Part shown: positions 37,915-47,344 of the stretch, one piece after another
Layout: each line of letters opens with the position of its first letter
Position numbering within the stretch: the first letter of the stretch is position 1
Source: Alloscardovia criceti DSM 17774
GTDB taxonomy: Bacteria > Actinomycetota > Actinomycetes > Actinomycetales > Bifidobacteriaceae
Assembly (NCBI RefSeq): GCF_000376885.1
Contig: NZ_AQXR01000010.1
Location: 1 to 64,000, forward strand
Direction: 5' to 3'
Length of the DNA: 64,000 bases
Program-made: the position numbers and the translations under genes
Notes under the pieces: generated by a model
What the model saw: only the letters and a program-made list of their open reading frames with translations
The model's database searches: none
What the model was told of the DNA's origin: nothing

Positions 37915-40512
37915 TTATGCGCGCAGCACGGCTCCTACAGCCTGTGCAGCATCGATAATGTGGGCACGAATTTCATCGGTATCCTCCGCACTCAGTGTGC
38001 GGTCTGGTGCACGGAAACTTACAGAATAAGCCAAAGACTTCTTATCGCTACCAATGCTTCTATCCTTGAACACATCGAAGAGTTCGATGGATTCAAGCAT
38101 CTCACCGGCTGCCTTCTCGATGACGTCGCTCATGCGAGCCGCAGTCATGGAATTATCCACGATGAATGCAAAGTCTTGGTGTACTGGTGGATATGTGGAT
38201 ACTGGTTTGGCCTGAAGTGGCTGGTATTCTACAAGATCAAATACGCGATCTAAGTCCATTTCAAAGGCAGCACTATGCGCGGGCAGGCCGAGCTCTTCAT
38301 TCACACGTGGATGAATTTCGCCCACCTTTCCTACAACTTCGTCGCCAACCATAATCTGCGCAAAACGACCCGGATGCCACGTAGGCTCCACGTCTTCACC
38401 GGTGATCTGATGCAAGCTGAAGTGTGCTGCGAGACGTTCGGAAATGCGTGTCACCGCTTCTACAGCATCTGTCCAATCAGCTGTACGCTTTTCACCCATC
38501 CAACCCGTTTCTTGCACTTGACCCGTGAAAATAGCAGCTACGTGCAGAGGCTGATGAGGCAATCCGGCATCCAAGGCAGCCAACTGTTCGTCTGTAGGAC
38601 GCACACCGCCGGGCAATGCAGGAATAGCAGGAGCCTGAGGATCCCACTCAAAAACGTGCCCAATTTCGTACGAGCTGGACTGCAAATTGCCGCGGCGAAT
38701 ATTGCGCTGTACGGTACGCATCAAGGTCAGCATAATTTCACGGCGCAAATATGGGCGGTCGCCTGCCAGCGGATTTTCCAACTCTACGCTCACAGGCAGA
38801 ACCTGCTGCTCACCAATGGCAAAATCATGGAAATCCGCCTCGCCCACAAATGGATAGCTTATGGTTTCTGTCAAGCCGTACTCCGCCAAAGTATCTGCTA
38901 CCTGGCGACGACGCAGCTGTGAATCTGTAAGACCTGAGGTGCTCGATGCTGGTACGGCAGGCACCGTTACTGCAATCTGGTCATAGCCTACGAGGCGTGC
39001 CACTTCCTCCACCAAATCGCATGGTTCGGAAATGTCTGGGCGCCACGATGGTGCGGTGACATGGAAAATACCGTTGTTTTGGTCTTCTACCGTGCAGCCG
39101 ATGTCTTCAAGAATTTCACGAATGCGCTCTTCGCTCGTCTCCAGCCCTGTGAGACGCTGAACTTCAGACGTTGGGAATTCCACTGCGGCTGGATCTTGTG
39201 TGCGGTTGATATCTGTAGGCTTTTCGCTCACCTGACCGCCGCACAACTGTGTCAACAGCTCAATGGCTTCCGTTGCAGCAGCAGCCTGGAGCTGAGTATC
39301 TACGCCACGCTCGAAACGACGACTGGCTTCCGATGGAATCTTATGGCGACGTGCAGAGCGCGCAATCGAAATCTGGTCGAAGTGTGCGGACTCAATCAGA
39401 ATATTCTTCGTATCGGCCGTGACTTCACCATAAAGTCCACCCATCACGCCTGCCAAGCCCAGAATACGTGAGCCTTGCTTGCCTTCTGGCGAATCTGTAA
39501 TAAGCAAATCCTCGTCTACCAGCTCGTGCTCTTTGCCATCGAGCGTGGTGAGCGTTTCGCCGTTGCGTGCTCGGCGAATGACGATTGGCTGCTCAATCTT
39601 GTCCAAATCATAGGCATGCAAAGGCTGTCCCACATCGAGCATGACGTAATTTGTCACATCCACTGCTGCGGAAATTGGACGCATGCCGGCGCGCAGCAAA
39701 CGCTGGCGCATCTGATGAGAGGAACTGGCCATGGCATCCACATCCGTGATGGTCTGCGCGTAGTAACGGTCACACCCCAAAACGCCGTGAATTGGGTTAT
39801 TATCGTCGATAATAACCTGCACATCGCCAGCTTCACTGGCCTCATACTGTGCAGCTTTGGCTGCATATGTGCTGACCACATCCGTGAATTGTGCACCTGT
39901 AGAATGATGGAATTCGCGCGCAACACCACGATAGGAGAAGGCATAACCGCGGTCTGGTGTGATGTTAATTTCCAAAGTGGATTCGTGTAAGCCCAGCAAT
40001 TCCATAGCATCCTGACCTGGAACCAAAGCTTCGTACTGCTCTGGGCTCAGGCCGTAATGGCGCAGCAAGATAATGCCATTATGGTCGGAACCCAAGCCTA
40101 GTTCGCGCTCGGAGGCACACATGCCGTCTGAAATATGACCATAGGTCTTACGTGGCTCGATTTTGAAATCGCCCGGAAGCACTGCGCCCGGCAGGGTGAC
40201 GACTACCTTTTCGCCGGCTTTGATATTTGGCGCACCACAAATGATGCCACGTGGCACCTTGTTGCCATCCTCATCGAGGACATTGTGCTCACCCACATCG
40301 ATATGGCACCAGTTGATAATTTTGCCATTTTTCTGTGGTTCTGGTGTGAGGTCGACGACATAACCCACCACGATAGGGCCGGTGACTTGAGAGGTGTGAA
40401 TTTCTTCCTCTTCCAAGCCCACTTTGACCAAATCCGCAGCAAGCTGCTCGTAAGTTTCTTCAGCAGGTACAGCTACGTGGTCGCGCAACCAATTCATATC
40501 AATTAATGGCAT
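37915..40512 (-). CDS. pheT: Phenylalanyl-tRNA synthetase beta subunit
   Basis: 865 aa. Beta chain of the (alpha-beta)2 enzyme that charges tRNA-Phe. Domain order is standard: N-terminal tRNA-binding/EMAP-like domain (VVGYVVDLTPEPQKNGK), B3/B4 editing domain (PSEASRRFERGVD), B5, core catalytic-like region, and a C-terminal anticodon-binding FDX-ACB domain (YPPVHQDFAFIVD, SLAYSVSFRAPDRTLS). Starts two bases after pheS ends. Confidence 0.97.
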   Translation of the reverse strand: MPLIDMNWLRDHVAVPAEETYEQLAADLVKVGLEEEEIHTSQVTGPIVVGYVVDLTPEPQKNGKIINWCHIDVGEHNVLDEDGNKVPRGIICGAPNIKAGEKVVVTLPGAVLPGDFKIEPRKTYGHISDGMCASERELGLGSDHNGIILLRHYGLSPEQYEALVPGQDAMELLGLHESTLEINITPDRGYAFSYRGVAREFHHSTGAQFTDVVSTYAAKAAQYEASEAGDVQVIIDDNNPIHGVLGCDRYYAQTITDVDAMASSSHQMRQRLLRAGMRPISAAVDVTNYVMLDVGQPLHAYDLDKIEQPIVIRRARNGETLTTLDGKEHELVDEDLLITDSPEGKQGSRILGLAGVMGGLYGEVTADTKNILIESAHFDQISIARSARRHKIPSEASRRFERGVDTQLQAAAATEAIELLTQLCGGQVSEKPTDINRTQDPAAVEFPTSEVQRLTGLETSEERIREILEDIGCTVEDQNNGIFHVTAPSWRPDISEPCDLVEEVARLVGYDQIAVTVPAVPASSTSGLTDSQLRRRQVADTLAEYGLTETISYPFVGEADFHDFAIGEQQVLPVSVELENPLAGDRPYLRREIMLTLMRTVQRNIRRGNLQSSSYEIGHVFEWDPQAPAIPALPGGVRPTDEQLAALDAGLPHQPLHVAAIFTGQVQETGWMGEKRTADWTDAVEAVTRISERLAAHFSLHQITGEDVEPTWHPGRFAQIMVGDEVVGKVGEIHPRVNEELGLPAHSAAFEMDLDRVFDLVEYQPLQAKPVSTYPPVHQDFAFIVDNSMTAARMSDVIEKAAGEMLESIELFDVFKDRSIGSDKKSLAYSVSFRAPDRTLSAEDTDEIRAHIIDAAQAVGAVLRA

Positions 40513-40514
40513 TC

Positions 40515-41582
40515 TTACTCTCCCATCGCAAACTGCTGGCTGAATCGCACATCGCCTTCAACCAAATCATGCATATCGTTAATATCGTGGCGCAGAAGCA
40601 AGGTACGCTCCATGCCCACACCAAAGGCGAATCCCGAGTAGACATCTGGATCGATACCCGCAGAGCGCAAAACATTCGGGTTGACCATACCGCAGCCACC
40701 CCACTCAATCCAACCTGGACCGCCCTTCTTATCTGGGAACCACAAATCCATTTCCGCACTTGGTTCCGTAAATGGGAAGTAGCTTGGGCGCAAACGCGTC
40801 TTCGCTTCAGGTCCAAACATGGCCACGGCGAGCTTGTCCAAAACGCCCTTCAAATCAGCCATGGTCAAGCCCTTATCCACGGCCAAAGCTTCGCACTGGT
40901 GGAATACAGGCGTGTGCGTGGTATCCAGCTCATCCGTTCTAAACACGCGACCCGGGCAGGCAATATACAGTGGCACCCCGCGAGACAGCAAGGAGCGCGC
41001 TTGTACCGGAGAGGTGTGCGTGCGCATAACCATGTTGGATCCCACAAATCCGGCGGAATCCTTTGCCTGATTGCCCTTAATATAGAAGGTATCTTGCATT
41101 TGACGAGCAGGATGGTCCGGACCGAAGTTGAGAGCATCGAAGTCGTGCCACTCGGTTTCTACTTCTGGTCCTTCAGCAATCTGCCAGCCCATAGATACAA
41201 AGAAGTCCTCGACATCTTCAAGCAGCTTTGGAAGAGGATGGCGTGCGCCAATAGGGTTGCGGCGCACGGGCTGAGTCATATCCACCGTTTCAGCTGCCAA
41301 AGCAATTTTCTCAAGATGTGCTTTAATAGCTTCTTCACGGGCGGCAAAGGCACGACCAAAATCTGCACGCAGCTTGCCGACGATTTTACCGGCTTCCTTC
41401 TTGTGTTCAGCCGCAAGAGCGCCAATTGCTTTGCTGGCATGAGCGAGCACAGAGCTTCCGCCTGCGTACTCGTTGCGTAACGCGCGCAAATCTTCAATCG
41501 TCTCAATAGTCTTGAGCTTTTCGATGCCTTGTGCCACTGTCTCTTGCACATGCTGGGCATCGAACTGAATGTCATCAGTCAA
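40515..41582 (-). CDS. pheS: Phenylalanyl-tRNA synthetase alpha subunit
   Basis: 355 aa, class II synthetase catalytic chain. Starts at a TTG (41580-41582) with GGGGAAGG eight bases upstream. Motif 1-like HPLPKLLEDVEDFF, motif 2 FRTDELDTTHTPVFHQCE, and motif 3 FGVGMERTLLLRH are all present, with the F/Y specificity region EMDLWF. The N-terminal ~100 residues form the coiled-coil tRNA arm. No T-box consensus is seen upstream. Confidence 0.97.
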   Translation of the reverse strand: MTDDIQFDAQHVQETVAQGIEKLKTIETIEDLRALRNEYAGGSSVLAHASKAIGALAAEHKKEAGKIVGKLRADFGRAFAAREEAIKAHLEKIALAAETVDMTQPVRRNPIGARHPLPKLLEDVEDFFVSMGWQIAEGPEVETEWHDFDALNFGPDHPARQMQDTFYIKGNQAKDSAGFVGSNMVMRTHTSPVQARSLLSRGVPLYIACPGRVFRTDELDTTHTPVFHQCEALAVDKGLTMADLKGVLDKLAVAMFGPEAKTRLRPSYFPFTEPSAEMDLWFPDKKGGPGWIEWGGCGMVNPNVLRSAGIDPDVYSGFAFGVGMERTLLLRHDINDMHDLVEGDVRFSQQFAMGE

Positions 41583-41843
41583 TTTGCTTACCTTCCCCTA
41601 AGAACAAGTCTGTATGCCATTTTTCCTTTTGGCTTAGACTTTAAGATATTACCTAATTGTGGGAGTACAACTACCTCGTTATCTCACTTCTTCTTCCATT
41701 ACTCCAAATGTATGCCCATGCCTATTTCACCTGCGCTTTGTCCGAGTAAAAAGTGAAGCACAGAGACAAGGTCTACACGATTGCCGTTATGCTCAACGAT
41801 ATGCTCAACCAGAAATTTTCTGCGAAATAGATGCGCATGTCGC

Positions 41844-42680
41844 TTAATGCACGCGCATGGCGAAGGTGTAGAGCATAATGGATGCACTCATAGCTACATT
41901 TAAGGACTCTGCTTTGCCGTAAAGAGGAATAACAGCAGCCTGATCACAACGGTCCACCGTAGTACTGTTTAATCCTCGTGCCTCGTTGCCAAATAAAATG
42001 GTATGAGCCTTGCTAAAGTCTAAGTTATCTACGACGTGATTCCACGCAGATACGGGTGTTTTCTCCGTCCCGTACACATCTGCGGCAGTGACGATGGTGT
42101 TATTTTCTCGAGCCCAGTCGAAGAATTCTGCTTGGCTCATTTTCACGGTAGGAATATGGAATAGGGATCCTGCTGTGGAGCGTACCACCTTCGGATTGGT
42201 AATATCTACGCATTCATCAACAAGAATGACAGCCGCACAACCCGAGGCATCCGCTGCACGGATAATCGTGCCGGCATTGCCCGGATCACGCAATTCCCAG
42301 AAGGCCGCACTTAGCGCACCCGGATGGAGGGAAATGTTGTGCGCAGAAAACTGCACGGATTCACTGCGCACAACGGCAAGAATTCCTTGACAATCCTTGC
42401 TCATAGCGTCCATAACCGCGCGGCTTGCGGCATGGACGTAAATGTCCTGATGGATAGCGTCATCCACTAATGCACCTAGCACCGAAGACTGCGCAAAATC
42501 TTGAACGACATAGATATCGCGAATAAATTCGCTGGCATAATGCAAAGCTTCTCGCACGGACTGCGGCCCTTCGGCTAAGAAGAGCCCGGTTTTCTTTCTC
42601 GCCTTGTGTGAGGCCAGTTCAGCAACAGAACGAACGCGAGAGGCTTTTACATTATCCATAACATCGCGATGCAGGGGCAT
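41844..42680 (-). CDS. TrmH/SpoU-family RNA 2'-O-methyltransferase
   Basis: 278 aa. SPOUT methyltransferase with an N-terminal substrate-binding domain (RKKTGLFLAEGPQSV). The three SpoU motifs are present: LRDPGNAGTIIRAADASG, ILFGNEARGL, and IPLYGKAESLNVAMS, which form the knotted SAM site. Probably methylates rRNA; the target cannot be read from sequence. The gene precedes pheS as in other bifidobacteria. Confidence 0.92.
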   Translation of the reverse strand: MPLHRDVMDNVKASRVRSVAELASHKARKKTGLFLAEGPQSVREALHYASEFIRDIYVVQDFAQSSVLGALVDDAIHQDIYVHAASRAVMDAMSKDCQGILAVVRSESVQFSAHNISLHPGALSAAFWELRDPGNAGTIIRAADASGCAAVILVDECVDITNPKVVRSTAGSLFHIPTVKMSQAEFFDWARENNTIVTAADVYGTEKTPVSAWNHVVDNLDFSKAHTILFGNEARGLNSTTVDRCDQAAVIPLYGKAESLNVAMSASIMLYTFAMRVH

Positions 42681-42694
42681 GAATAAACCGCTTT

Positions 42695-44842
42695 CTATAT
42701 CAGATTCCCAAAGAGATTTAACGTTCCTCCATAATACGCTACAAGGAGCGATATAACAGGGATGAGAATGCTAATAACGAAAGCTAGCGTGTCCGTAGTC
42801 CCCATCGTGGAGATGCGAACGTTGGTACGCTTATGATCCGAGCCAAAACCTCTTGCTTGCATAACAAGTGACAGCGTCGTAGAACGACGAATGGCTAAGA
42901 CCAGCAAGCTCAAGGCGTCATTCGACCATTTACGCCACCAAGACTGTGGACGCAGGCCGCGAATGGTGCGCGCTTGATGAATGGATTCCAAATCGACTTT
43001 CAGCAACGGTAACAAGCGGAAACCTGCTAGTGCCGCATAGACGAAACGATCCGATAGTTTCAACTTTTGTACAAAGGCGTCCGCCAAATCCGTAGGATCC
43101 ATGCGCATAACGAGAGCGATGGCCGGCACGCCCATAGCAAGGACACGCAAAGCGGTAGCCAGCGCCAAAGTCCAGTCATGCTGTGCGTTGTAAATCATGA
43201 CCGTTACAAAGGATCCGGCAGCACCAATCATGATAGGCCACGTGTACTTCGCCAGTGTGATGGGCTTGAAACCAAGCATAAATGCCAGCACGAGTTCAGC
43301 CATTAACGCCACACTGGAGGACACGATATCCAAGGATGCAATAAGTGGCAAACCAATGAAAATGCCGGCAAATAAACGCGTCATAGGATTCAGCGCAGCC
43401 ACGAATCGTGACTCGCTTTCTACGCGCACATCCTTCGCGGCATTTTCTGCAGGCTTGGCTTCTATTACCAGTTCACGCGCACCCAAACACCGAATGAAGG
43501 CGCGATCATGCGTCACCATAATGATGCAGGTGCCACTATCGCGTAGCTGCGCAAACATGGTGAGAAGGCTGCGCCACGTGCGTGGATCTTGACCGTAGGT
43601 TGGTTCGTCCACAATCAAAATACTCGGTTTTGATTCAATGGCACACGCCACTGTAAGTCTGCGCTTCTGACCGCCCGATAGCGAGTATGGATTCTGATTT
43701 TTTTGTTCAGCCAGATCGTAGTACTCCAGACGCTGCTGCGCCAGATCACGCAGTTGAGCATCCTCCATATGAGCATGACTGATGCGCAACGCACTGGCCA
43801 TCTCATCTATGACCGTGCTCGTCACAAATTGATGCTCCGGATTTTGGAATACGTACTGGATGCGCTGAGCCAGCTCCTGGCTACTCCACTCGGAAGGCAA
43901 TGCACTGGCAGCCTCCGCGCGCACCACATCGCTTACCTTCATCTCACCGCTTATCAGTGGAAGTAAGCCCGCGAGCGTCAAGGATAGTGTGGTCTTCCCC
44001 GCGCCATTTACGCCGGTCAACGCGGTAATGGTACCCAGCCTAAATTCTGCGGAAAAGGGATGAGAAATCTTCTCGCCCTCATAACCGAAACACAAATTTT
44101 CTGCGGTCAGGGCCACCTCTCCTGCAGGATGCTGTGGCGCATAATCGAGTGCCTCATTTTCCGCATAGGCCTGCTGCGCATCGTCATGGAGCACTATATG
44201 ACGGGTAATAATAGGTAGCCACACATCGGCATTATGGTCCACGATGATGAGCGTTGCGCCCGTTTCCTCTGCTGCGTCGGAAATGGACTGCACAACTCTT
44301 TCGATGCCCTCCGGATCGAGATTTGCGGTGGGCTCATCACAGACGATGACGTCTGGCTGCATGGTCATCAGGCTAGCGACGGTGAGGCGTTGCACTTGCC
44401 CACCCGAAAGGCGCTGCGCTAAACGGTTTGGCTCGATGCCGTGCTCACGGTCAATATCCACGGTTTCCAAGGCATCCTGTGCACGCGCAATAATTTCCTC
44501 CCGCGGCACGCCCAGATTTTCTGCACCAAAAGTTGCATTATCGAAAACGCGGGCAAAAATAATTTGGCTATCCGGGTCTTGCATAATAAGCCCGACACGA
44601 CCGCGCGACTGTAATGCCGGCACACCATCAATCGTAATGCTGCCCTGCATAAGTCCGCCGTCCTCGGCATCACCCAGAATCCCCGCAATGCCATGCAGCA
44701 AGGTACTTTTGCCCCAGCCGGAGCGACCAGTGAGCAAAACCTTCTCACCAGCCGTCACGGAAAGGTTCATATCGTGTACAGCCCAATTTTCATTGAGCGG
44801 GTAACGATAGGACCAATGTGTGATTTCTACTTGTGATCCCAC
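42695..44842 (-). CDS. ykoDC: ECF-type ABC transporter: fused duplicated ATPase and transmembrane protein (YkoD-YkoC fusion)
   Basis: 715 aa. Two ATPase domains in tandem: the first has GRSGWGKS at 39-46, LSGGQVQRL and VIVCDEPTANLD; the second GVNGAGKTTL, LSGGQKRRL and ILIVDEPTYGQD. From about residue 480 an EcfT-like membrane domain follows, with several hydrophobic segments and the two coupling motifs ARTIRG and ARGFG. In Bacillus the duplicated ATPase (YkoD) and EcfT (YkoC) are separate proteins; here they are one chain. It directly follows ykoE and so lies under the TPP riboswitch, pointing to thiamine or hydroxymethylpyrimidine uptake. Confidence 0.93.
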   Translation of the reverse strand: MGSQVEITHWSYRYPLNENWAVHDMNLSVTAGEKVLLTGRSGWGKSTLLHGIAGILGDAEDGGLMQGSITIDGVPALQSRGRVGLIMQDPDSQIIFARVFDNATFGAENLGVPREEIIARAQDALETVDIDREHGIEPNRLAQRLSGGQVQRLTVASLMTMQPDVIVCDEPTANLDPEGIERVVQSISDAAEETGATLIIVDHNADVWLPIITRHIVLHDDAQQAYAENEALDYAPQHPAGEVALTAENLCFGYEGEKISHPFSAEFRLGTITALTGVNGAGKTTLSLTLAGLLPLISGEMKVSDVVRAEAASALPSEWSSQELAQRIQYVFQNPEHQFVTSTVIDEMASALRISHAHMEDAQLRDLAQQRLEYYDLAEQKNQNPYSLSGGQKRRLTVACAIESKPSILIVDEPTYGQDPRTWRSLLTMFAQLRDSGTCIIMVTHDRAFIRCLGARELVIEAKPAENAAKDVRVESESRFVAALNPMTRLFAGIFIGLPLIASLDIVSSSVALMAELVLAFMLGFKPITLAKYTWPIMIGAAGSFVTVMIYNAQHDWTLALATALRVLAMGVPAIALVMRMDPTDLADAFVQKLKLSDRFVYAALAGFRLLPLLKVDLESIHQARTIRGLRPQSWWRKWSNDALSLLVLAIRRSTTLSLVMQARGFGSDHKRTNVRISTMGTTDTLAFVISILIPVISLLVAYYGGTLNLFGNLI

Positions 44843-45499
44843 TTAAGCATTCGCCTTATCGTTCGCCTTATTTGCTGCTGTGCGGATATCGCGACCGGAT
44901 TCAAAGTGATCCAAAGCACCGGTACGCGCAATACCGATATATAGCCACCAGGTGAAGACGCCCGCAACGACTGCTCCAGAAATTATGGTGGTAATCAAAT
45001 TAATGCCACCGTAAGGACCATTCCAATCGATGGCCTGCAAATTCGTAAAGAATGTGTATGCCCAGCAAGCCACGCCGGAAACCGCGCCGGAAATGACGGT
45101 AATCCACATGTTCCATACCTTGTACATCACGACGGCAAAGACGATTTCCGCTGCTACACCTTGTGCCAAACCTGTCAGGAAAGTGGCGCTTCCACCCCAA
45201 GAATTACCCAGCAATGACTCAATAATAGCTGCTACAACCTCTGCATAAATAGCGGCACCGGGCTTGCGCACAATAATCAAGGCCAAAGTCGCTGCGAAAA
45301 GCCAGAAACCGTTAATAAGACCCAAAAGTCCCGGCACGATGGCGTCCAAGAAGGACAATGGTCCATAGGCCACGGCGAAAAGCCAATAAATAAGAGAGCT
45401 TGCTACAGCGATAACGCTTGCCACTGTGATATCTACAACGCGCCATTTCAGGCTACGTGTGGCTGGAGCAGAAACTGAAACAGTTGAAGAAGAGTTCAT
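44843..45499 (-). CDS. ykoE: ECF transporter substrate-binding component YkoE (thiamine/HMP)
   Basis: 218 aa integral membrane protein with five to six hydrophobic segments. The YkoE family S component recognises thiamine or its pyrimidine precursor. Characteristic stretches are VVDITVASVIAVASSLIYW, GAAIYAEVVAAIIESLLGN and GLAQGVAAEIVFA. The stop directly abuts the start of the ATPase-EcfT fusion. The ribosome site AGGAGGCAC can be masked by the upstream riboswitch. Confidence 0.94.
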   Translation of the reverse strand: MNSSSTVSVSAPATRSLKWRVVDITVASVIAVASSLIYWLFAVAYGPLSFLDAIVPGLLGLINGFWLFAATLALIIVRKPGAAIYAEVVAAIIESLLGNSWGGSATFLTGLAQGVAAEIVFAVVMYKVWNMWITVISGAVSGVACWAYTFFTNLQAIDWNGPYGGINLITTIISGAVVAGVFTWWLYIGIARTGALDHFESGRDIRTAANKANDKANA

Positions 45500-45501
45500 A
45501 A

Positions 45502-45660
45502 GTGCCTCCTATGATCTGATGGTCATCAGTACATCCCCGTGATGTACGTGAGGCACGGGTTGAATGACGTCCGTGCGCCGGCATTACCCGGTATACGTTC
45601 AATCGGTCAGGATTTATAAAAATCCGTATCTCAGCTCTACTCACTCTTCTGCGCGAGCAC
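45502..45660 (-). promoter_or_regulatory. TPP riboswitch with translational expression platform before ykoE
   Basis: The aptamer (about 45565-45655, minus strand) shows AGCTGAGATACGG, a variable stem GGATTT/AAATCC, CTGACCGATTGAAC, ACCGGGTAATGCCGGCGCACGG. Downstream, 45550-45556 can pair with 45502-45508, hiding the GAGGCAC of the ribosome site. The same strand can instead pair at 45553-45558 with the aptamer's 3' edge at 45571-45576. These are mutually exclusive, so ligand binding that locks the aptamer would free the masking strand and shut off translation. Confidence 0.92.
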
Positions 45661-45690
45661 AGCACCCGTGTCATATGCTGAGTATACAAA

Positions 45691-45736
45691 CTGGTGTGAA
45701 TATCGCACATGATATTCACACCAGCGTTTTGTTTTT
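45691..45736. terminator. Perfect 14-bp hairpin between the dipeptidase gene and the ykoE leader
   Basis: CTGGTGTGAATATC (45691-45704) pairs with GATATTCACACCAG (45711-45724), loop 6 nt. T-rich tail on the plus strand and TTTG on the minus strand; it most likely ends the leftward dipeptidase transcript. Confidence 0.85.
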
Positions 45737-45883
45737 GTCCGTTTTATTTGGGTCCAGACCTGCGACGCGCGCGAATTCCATACACATTCTTAAGACTTAA
45801 TGCACAGTTTCGCACATGCCAAGTTTCGAACCTGCCAACCGCGCGCAATGCCAGCAACTGCTACATTACGGTAACTACTGAGT

Positions 45884-47260
45884 CTACTTTGCTTGCTGAG
45901 CCAAAGACTGAAGCATCAAGGCCTCTGCAATGACATTGTTCTTCAATGCAGACAAACTGATGGACTCGTTTGGCGAATGGGCATTGGCCTTTGGATCTTC
46001 CGGACCGGTGACCAAAACCTGAGCAGATGGGAAAATGCGCTGCAACTCAGGAATGAATGGAATAGATCCGCCCTCACCCTTATTAATCGGCTGCGTTTCA
46101 AAGGCATCTGCCATAGCTTTTTCGGCAACGTGTACAGCCGTAGAGTCGGGATCCATGGCCCAGCCTTGGCCGTTCTCACCCAACGTGACTTTCACCTCTG
46201 CGCCAAATGGTGCATGTGCTACGAGGAAGTCTGCAAGTGCCTTCTGCGCCTCAGCAGGATTCTGATGAGGCGACGTGCGTAAGGACAGACGGAAACGTGC
46301 ACTGTCCGCAATCACATTAAAGGAGCCTTCGACCGGGTGTGCATCGAAACCGATAACGCTGACGCTTGGCTTAGTCCACAAACGGGAAGCCAGCGATCCT
46401 GTACCAGCAAAGGAGTAGCTCTCCACCACCGCCGCATCGCGGCGTACAGTGGCCTCATCCATATCGCGCTGCAAACCGCCAATTGGCTCTTCACTATCCA
46501 CGCCTTCAACGGCCAAGTCGCCATTTTCGTCGTACATGGATGCGATCAGCAGGGCTGACAAGGTGTTGGCATCCAAAATTGGACCGCCGAACTGACCAGA
46601 GTGCACAGGATGTCCCAACACGCGAACTTCCACATCCATATCGGTATTACCGCGCAAGGAGGTAGTCAAGCTTGGAGTTGTATCGGACCAGTTACCGGAA
46701 TCTGCCACAATAATAATGTCGGATTCGAACTCATCCTTGTGCTTCTCGATAAAAGGAATAAAGCTTGGAGAGCCCATTTCCTCTTCACCCTCGATGAAGA
46801 TACGAATATTGACGCCCAAATCTTCCCCCAACGCGTGCAAAGCACCGGAATGAATAGCAATGCCGCCACCATCATCCGCAGCGCCACGACCGTACAGACG
46901 ATCATCCTTTACCGTGGCCGTGAATGCTGGAGTTTCCCACTGGCTCTCATCCGGCACCGGCTGCACATCATGGTGCGCATAAAGCAAAACGGTGGGAGCC
47001 TGTGGATCGACAATCTTAGAACCGATAACCTCCCATGCACCGGCGCTTCCATCTGGATTCGTGGACTGCACCACACGCGCATCCACGCCTTGCGCACGCA
47101 TCTCTTCTGCCACGAACTGAGCCGACGCCTTCATATGATCGCCCGTAATGCCCTTAGCAGAGACGGCACCTAAAGCAATTTTCTGCGACAGGACATCGAC
47201 GACGCGATTCCAATCGGACTCTACTCGAGAACGAATCTCCTCAACTGATAGCTGGACCAT
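45884..47260 (-). CDS. M20-family metallopeptidase (dipeptidase)
   Basis: 458 aa cytoplasmic zinc peptidase. Metal and catalytic sites are intact: HHDVQP at 96-101, GRGAADDGGG with Asp129, and the catalytic pair in EGEEEMGS near 158-164; the GHPVHSGQFGG motif marks the dimerisation domain insertion. Most similar in pattern to dipeptidases or Xaa-His/CNDP-like members; exact specificity is unknown. The ATG has GGAAGGGAG upstream. A monocistronic leftward gene divergent from the DUF3043 gene. Confidence 0.93.
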   Translation of the reverse strand: MVQLSVEEIRSRVESDWNRVVDVLSQKIALGAVSAKGITGDHMKASAQFVAEEMRAQGVDARVVQSTNPDGSAGAWEVIGSKIVDPQAPTVLLYAHHDVQPVPDESQWETPAFTATVKDDRLYGRGAADDGGGIAIHSGALHALGEDLGVNIRIFIEGEEEMGSPSFIPFIEKHKDEFESDIIIVADSGNWSDTTPSLTTSLRGNTDMDVEVRVLGHPVHSGQFGGPILDANTLSALLIASMYDENGDLAVEGVDSEEPIGGLQRDMDEATVRRDAAVVESYSFAGTGSLASRLWTKPSVSVIGFDAHPVEGSFNVIADSARFRLSLRTSPHQNPAEAQKALADFLVAHAPFGAEVKVTLGENGQGWAMDPDSTAVHVAEKAMADAFETQPINKGEGGSIPFIPELQRIFPSAQVLVTGPEDPKANAHSPNESISLSALKNNVIAEALMLQSLAQQAK

Positions 47261-47344
47261 GAGCTCCCTTCCTCATTCCTGCGGTAATACGTATTAATTA
47301 TGACTTTAATGCAGAGAGTCGATACTTTTACATAACCTTAAAGA

